A stretch of DNA of 18,926 bases from Flavobacterium sp. GTDB lineage: Bacteria > Bacteroidota > Bacteroidia > Flavobacteriales > Flavobacteriaceae. How positions within the stretch are numbered: the stretch's first letter is position 1; every line of letters begins with the position of its first letter. The notes under the pieces were generated by a model. That model searched no databases, was not told where the DNA came from, and worked only from the letters and a program-made list of their open reading frames with translations. Of this stretch, positions 15,697 through 18,926 are shown piece after piece. The translations under genes were made by a program, and so were the position numbers. The stretch covers positions 1-18,926 of the forward strand of contig JAIXTU010000374.1 in NCBI GenBank assembly GCA_027483785.1, written 5' to 3'.

Positions 15697-16503
15697 CTAC
15701 TTTACCGTTTTTGGTTTAAACATTTCAAGAGCTTCCGGACCCGAAGCAATCGCAACAACAATTCCAACGATGACCGAAATGACCATAATAACGCCAAAGC
15801 CAAGTATCGTTACAATCAGGGTGAGCAATACGCTCCAAAACACACTTTTTTTACTTCGTTCGGGATAAAAACCACTAAAGAACCAGAAAAGTAAAATGGG
15901 TACGAGTAGCATAAAATATTGTGACATTTGACCGTATAATACCGGATTATCTTTCACAAAATACATAATTGGGTAAACGAAAATCATTATCAGAACTATG
16001 TAAAAGCTTAAAAAATAAGCGTTAATAACGATATGCTCGTAATAATTATGGCCCCATCTAAAAAAACCGATTTTGGTAAAGCAGGCAAAAACAGGCACCA
16101 TCGCTAACATAATAAGGGAGTTATAAGACGTAACGAAATGCACTATTTCATTGGCGAGTTCGGCGTTCATTTGCTGACTTTCGTACTGTTTTTTTAGAAC
16201 TTCGTTAAAATTCAAAAACTTAACCGAAATGAAGGTTGAAATACCACTCAATAAAAATACCAATAAAATGGGTTTGTAATGGTTTACGCGACAACCATCA
16301 ATAAACTGACGTGCCGTTTTACCCGGATTTACCACCAAGTTTTTCAAAGTGTATAAAAGTCCTTTGTTGGTGTGGATGGTCGTGTATTGAATCTCTTCCC
16401 AAATGTATTTTTTATCAATCCGCTTGAACTTTTTTTGCCCACAGTTTGAACAAAAGTTCTTGATAATTTCATCGTTGCAGTTCGGACACAAAGTTGCGTT
16501 CAT
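15697..16503 (-). CDS. DUF3667 family membrane protein
   Basis: This 268-residue protein begins with a small zinc ribbon (C6, C9, C18, C21: CPNC and CSNC) and an amphipathic stretch (YTTIHTNKGLLYTLKNL, 40-56; VNPGKTARQFIDGCR, 58-72) typical of DUF3667. Four to five membrane segments follow, near 79-97, 127-142, 157-180, 190-208 and 222-250. The function of the family is not known to me; it is common in Bacteroidota. The ATG at 16503 is natural. It stands alone, about 120 bp upstream of the toxin-antitoxin operon, with a large gap and a 43-bp palindrome on its 5' side. Confidence 0.85.
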   Translation of the reverse strand: MNATLCPNCNDEIIKNFCSNCGQKKFKRIDKKYIWEEIQYTTIHTNKGLLYTLKNLVVNPGKTARQFIDGCRVNHYKPILLVFLLSGISTFISVKFLNFNEVLKKQYESQQMNAELANEIVHFVTSYNSLIMLAMVPVFACFTKIGFFRWGHNYYEHIVINAYFLSFYIVLIMIFVYPIMYFVKDNPVLYGQMSQYFMLLVPILLFWFFSGFYPERSKKSVFWSVLLTLIVTILGFGVIMVISVIVGIVVAIASGPEALEMFKPKTVK

Positions 16504-16611
16504 GGTAAGTGGTTATTTGGCTGGCTAAATTTTGGATAAAATTAGTAAAATAGAAATGTAAAAGTAATAGTACGGCTGGAGTTGATTACAGATCGCCGCA
16601 AAAATAACGGA

Positions 16612-16654
16612 CAACCCACTCTGGGAGAGTTTAAAACTCTCGCAGAGTGGGTTG
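16612..16654. repeat. 43-bp near-perfect palindrome
   Basis: The arms 16612-16632 and 16634-16654 (each beginning CAACCCACTCTG on its own strand) pair at 20 of 21 positions around a single central A. Neither side has a strong T-run, so it is not a typical terminator. It lies 109 bp upstream of the DUF3667 start. It could be a dispersed intergenic palindrome or a protein-binding site. Confidence 0.8.
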
Positions 16655-16800
16655 ATTTATACTTTTAAAAACGTTTCCGTTGCCAATCCGCTTTCACTTT
16701 TTAGATGAAAGGTAAATCATTAGGTGGCTACTCTTTTTAAATCGAATTCGAGTCTTGGCGTTAAAAATCCTTAAAAACTAACAATTCGAAAGTGATTTCC

Positions 16801-16946
16801 ACTAAACGCTAGTAACGATTTTCGCGGCCGCGGTTGAAATGGAAAGCGCGCAAAGCAAAAAAGCTAGCAATTTGAAAAAGTGCATGGCGACAGAAGGAGC
16901 CGGTGCAGTTTTTACAAATTGCAGCTTTTTTGCTGCGTACTTGTAA
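16801..16946 (+). repeat. GC-rich hairpin element, relative of the 8.4-kb block
   Basis: It contains the palindrome CGCGGCCGCG (16823-16832), the motif TTGAAATGGAAAGC (16834-16847; 13 of 14 bases shared with the minus strand at 8527-8514), and a stem GCAGC/GCTGC (16921-16936) nested in TTACAA/TTGTAA (16912-16917, 16941-16946). If it is one family with the 8.4-kb block, it lies in the opposite orientation. Confidence 0.4.
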
Positions 16947-16948
16947 TG

Positions 16949-16988
16949 AAAAACGCGAAATGCCGCCCAACAGAACAGCTTTCGCGTT
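16949..16988 (-). terminator. Terminator of the M48 gene
   Basis: The arms AACGCGAAA (16952-16960) and TTTCGCGTT (16980-16988) form a 9-bp stem with a 19-nt loop. On the minus strand the core stem is followed by a run of five T (16953-16949). It lies 20 bp after the M48 stop codon, the expected place. Confidence 0.6.
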
Positions 16989-17008
16989 ACTAAAAGAAGT
17001 GTAAATTA

Positions 17009-17830
17009 CTATTTTTTAGAGGTAACTCCGAGTTTCGCTGCTTCGGCTCTGGCAATGGGGATTTGTTTCTGAATGTTTGCAATTCGCGTACTGTTCGATG
17101 GGTGCGTACTCATAAACTCGGCTGGTTCTTGTCCGCCCGATTGTGCTGCCATACGTTGCCAGAACGGAACAGCTGCTTCGGGATTGTAACCAGCAATTGT
17201 CATTAAAATGAGTCCAATTTCATCGGCTTCGGTTTCGTGACTTCTTGAAAACGGCAATAAAGCTCCGAATTGCGCGCCCGCTCCGTAGGCTTGCATGGCT
17301 AGCGCTTGCGTTTGCTCCGACTGTTTGCCCACTGCTGCTCCCACCAAACCTGCACCAAGCTCGGCTAAAACGCCGCCACTCATGCGTTGTTGCCCGTGAT
17401 TTAATAAGGCATGCGCTACTTCGTGACCCATAACTACTGCCATTCCGGCCTCGTCTTTGGTTATAGGGATAATTCCGGTGTAAAACGCAATTTTTCCGCC
17501 GGGCATGCACCAAGCGTTAACTTCCTTGCTTTCAATTAATTTGTATTCCCAGCGATAATCCTTCAAAGCAGCACTTTGCCCACGAGCGGCCAGTAATTTC
17601 TCGGCAGCAGCGCGAATTTTATTACCTACCAATTCCACGCGCTTGGCATCGGCTGTGCCTGATACCACTTTGTTGGTCTTTAAAAAATCGTTGTATTGCT
17701 GAAAAGCCGAAGGCAAAATCGCAGAGTTATCTACCAAAGCGAGTGTTTTTTTTCCCGTAACTGGGTTTGTTGCACAAGCAATAACAAGAGCCAAACATAC
17801 GATTCCGAAGGCTAAAAATTTGTTTTTCAT
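17009..17830 (-). CDS. M48 family zinc metallopeptidase, lipoprotein
   Basis: This 273-residue protein has a lipoprotein signal ending LVIAC19, then a BepA/LoiP-like M48 peptidase domain. The zinc motif is H136-E137-VA-H140 and the third ligand is E201 in the ETEAD segment (199-203). Upstream, NAWCMPGGKIAFYTGI (105-120) is the conserved M48 substrate-side strand. The protein should sit on a membrane facing the periplasm and act in proteolytic quality control of envelope proteins. The ATG at 17830 gives a clean lipobox; the open frame to 17857 only adds a poor extension. It follows GH31 by 82 bp and is closed by a terminator, so it may be its own unit. On the minus strand, TACGTTTG (17872-17865) upstream is a perfect -7 match but lacks a good -33 box. 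Confidence 0.9.
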   Translation of the reverse strand: MKNKFLAFGIVCLALVIACATNPVTGKKTLALVDNSAILPSAFQQYNDFLKTNKVVSGTADAKRVELVGNKIRAAAEKLLAARGQSAALKDYRWEYKLIESKEVNAWCMPGGKIAFYTGIIPITKDEAGMAVVMGHEVAHALLNHGQQRMSGGVLAELGAGLVGAAVGKQSEQTQALAMQAYGAGAQFGALLPFSRSHETEADEIGLILMTIAGYNPEAAVPFWQRMAAQSGGQEPAEFMSTHPSNSTRIANIQKQIPIARAEAAKLGVTSKK

Positions 17831-17912
17831 TTCGCTAAAATTTCTACAAAAATACAAGATATCGCAAACGTAACTTTACGTATTTACGCAGGATATTTTT
17901 GAATTCTCAAAC

Positions 17913-18926
17913 TTATTTTTTCAAGCCTTTCGCTGCAATGTGTAATTCCGTAAAATCTTTATCGACCAACAATTCGTTCTTTCCAACCAAAACGTCTTTT
18001 AAATTCACTTCTTCATTGTCGATTTGAATTTTGCCAATCTCGAATGGCAATCCGTGAAAACGAACGCGGTATTTGTTGTAATCGGTAACGAATTTTCCTT
18101 CTTTGTGCTGAAGAATAGTAACTTCTTTTTCCTTTCCGCGGAAGCTAAAAGTTGAGTGACTGTAACGACCTTTGTTGTAATCGTAGCCATCTTGTGCATC
18201 TTCGTATAAAGTCGATTTTTCTTTACCTTCTTTATAATACACCTCTAAACTAATTTCCTCAAATTTCTTTTCGCCAACGTATTGCTGAATCGGATAATTT
18301 GGAATGATGGCTCCTTCCTTAATAAATAACGGAATTTCGTGATATGCTGTACTTACCCAAAGTTCTTTTCCGCCGCAAATCCATTCGTTGGTCCAGTAAT
18401 TGTACCAGTTTCCGCGCGGCAAGTACATGCGTCGGCCTTGCGCGTTTGGCTCTAAAATCGGACACACTAAAATCTGATTTCCAAACAAAAATTCGTCGGT
18501 TCGATAGTGCGTTTGAATGTCTTCTTGATCGAAATACACCAAAGGTTTCAACATCGGAACGCCGTCGTTTACGTAATCCCAAAACATGGTGTATAAATAC
18601 GGAAGCAATTTGTAACGCAGTTCTACGAATTTACGTGTAATATCAACTACTTCAGTATCGAACGACCAGGGTTCTTGCTCGCCGTGATCGCCGGATGAGT
18701 GCGTGCGGCAAAACGGATGGAATACACCCAATTGAATCCAACGTGCGTATAATTCGCCGCTAGGTTGTTCTGCAAAACCGCCGATATCTGAACCGGTGAA
18801 GCCCATTCCTGAAATCGACATTCGCTGCATTTGAATGTTGGCAATCCACAAGTGTTCCCAGCTTGCTACGTTATCGCCCGTCCATGATGATGTATAACGT
18901 TGCGCTCCCGAATAGGCCGAGCGCGT
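17913..18926 (-). CDS. Glycoside hydrolase family 31 alpha-glucosidase, 5' part missing
   Basis: The last 337 residues of a GH31 enzyme lie here; the gene runs past the right window edge. The open frame continues to 18926 without a start. The fragment begins with the end of the catalytic barrel: SSWTGDN, whose aspartate (codon 18875-18873) is the acid/base, then SGMGFTGSDIGGF and GVFHPFCRTHSSGDHG. After the barrel come the proximal and distal beta domains (about 125-337), including YEDAQDGYDYNKG. GH31 enzymes of this kind split terminal alpha-glucosyl bonds. The nucleophile motif lies outside the window, so activity and exact substrate cannot be judged. No signal peptide can be assessed. Confidence 0.92.
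   Translation of the reverse strand, partial: TRSAYSGAQRYTSSWTGDNVASWEHLWIANIQMQRMSISGMGFTGSDIGGFAEQPSGELYARWIQLGVFHPFCRTHSSGDHGEQEPWSFDTEVVDITRKFVELRYKLLPYLYTMFWDYVNDGVPMLKPLVYFDQEDIQTHYRTDEFLFGNQILVCPILEPNAQGRRMYLPRGNWYNYWTNEWICGGKELWVSTAYHEIPLFIKEGAIIPNYPIQQYVGEKKFEEISLEVYYKEGKEKSTLYEDAQDGYDYNKGRYSHSTFSFRGKEKEVTILQHKEGKFVTDYNKYRVRFHGLPFEIGKIQIDNEEVNLKDVLVGKNELLVDKDFTELHIAAKGLKK

Larger units (their letters stand above)
16504..17008. other. Gene-free stretch upstream of DUF3667
   Basis: No gene is visible. It contains a 43-bp palindrome (16612-16654), a GC-rich element with hairpins (about 16801-16946) and a minus-strand terminator after the M48 gene. The rest (16504-16611, 16655-16800) is AT-rich and I see nothing in it. 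Confidence 0.6.

Noticed and set aside
16599..16606. TATTTTTG as promoter of the DUF3667 gene
   Set aside because: It matches the -7 motif but has no -33 TTG at the right distance, and AT-rich DNA yields such matches by chance.

Overview
This window most likely comes from the chromosome of a flavobacterium (phylum Bacteroidota). The evidence is internal. Two secreted proteins end in type IX secretion (T9SS) sorting domains. Several candidate promoters carry the Bacteroidota -7 motif TAnnTTTG, and Shine-Dalgarno sequences are not obvious. DUF3667, flavobacterial-type ParE toxins, a TPR sensor with a LuxR-like tail and dispersed short intergenic repeats also fit. Every gene I can support lies on the minus strand, so transcription runs from high to low coordinates.

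Layout from right to left (direction of transcription). 17913-18926: 3' part of a GH31 alpha-glucosidase that runs off the window. 17009-17830: a lipoprotein M48 metallopeptidase followed by its own terminator. 16504-17008: a non-coding stretch with a 43-bp palindrome and a GC-rich repeat-like element. 15697-16503: a DUF3667 membrane protein. 15059-15576: an intact ParD/RelB-like and ParE-like toxin-antitoxin pair with a good promoter. 14505-14878: a second antitoxin whose overlapping toxin has an in-frame stop and is cut off by a GC-rich hairpin element. 12498-14102: a TPR membrane sensor with a C-terminal helix-turn-helix. 9563-12378: two adjacent genes for T9SS-exported, probably seven-bladed beta-propeller proteins, closed by two tandem terminators.

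8234-9562 is a 1.3-kb gene-free stretch. It holds a 390-bp element with 26-bp terminal inverted repeats, which contains a second 161-bp inverted-repeat element, and also a GC-rich structured repeat. 5023-8233 is a compact operon: fabG, then a large VWA-domain membrane protein, then a periplasmic thioredoxin-like protein (17-bp gap, then an ATGA overlap). 943-4722 is a second compact operon: cytoplasmic esterase with an N-terminal carbohydrate-binding-like domain, M17 leucyl aminopeptidase, ATP-grasp ligase (3-bp gaps), then a small membrane protein. 1-347 is packed with phased short tandem repeats.

The outer parts (fabG operon, aminopeptidase operon, M48, GH31) look like ordinary flavobacterial housekeeping or accessory metabolism. 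The part from about 8.3 to 16.7 kb is by eye more AT-rich and carries the toxin-antitoxin, T9SS and repeat-element content expected of a variable region. I see no defence system, CRISPR array, tRNA or rRNA, and no gene family I would call wholly new. The most interesting material is the nested inverted-repeat element, the toxin gene eroded by a repeat, and the esterase/peptidase/ATP-grasp module.
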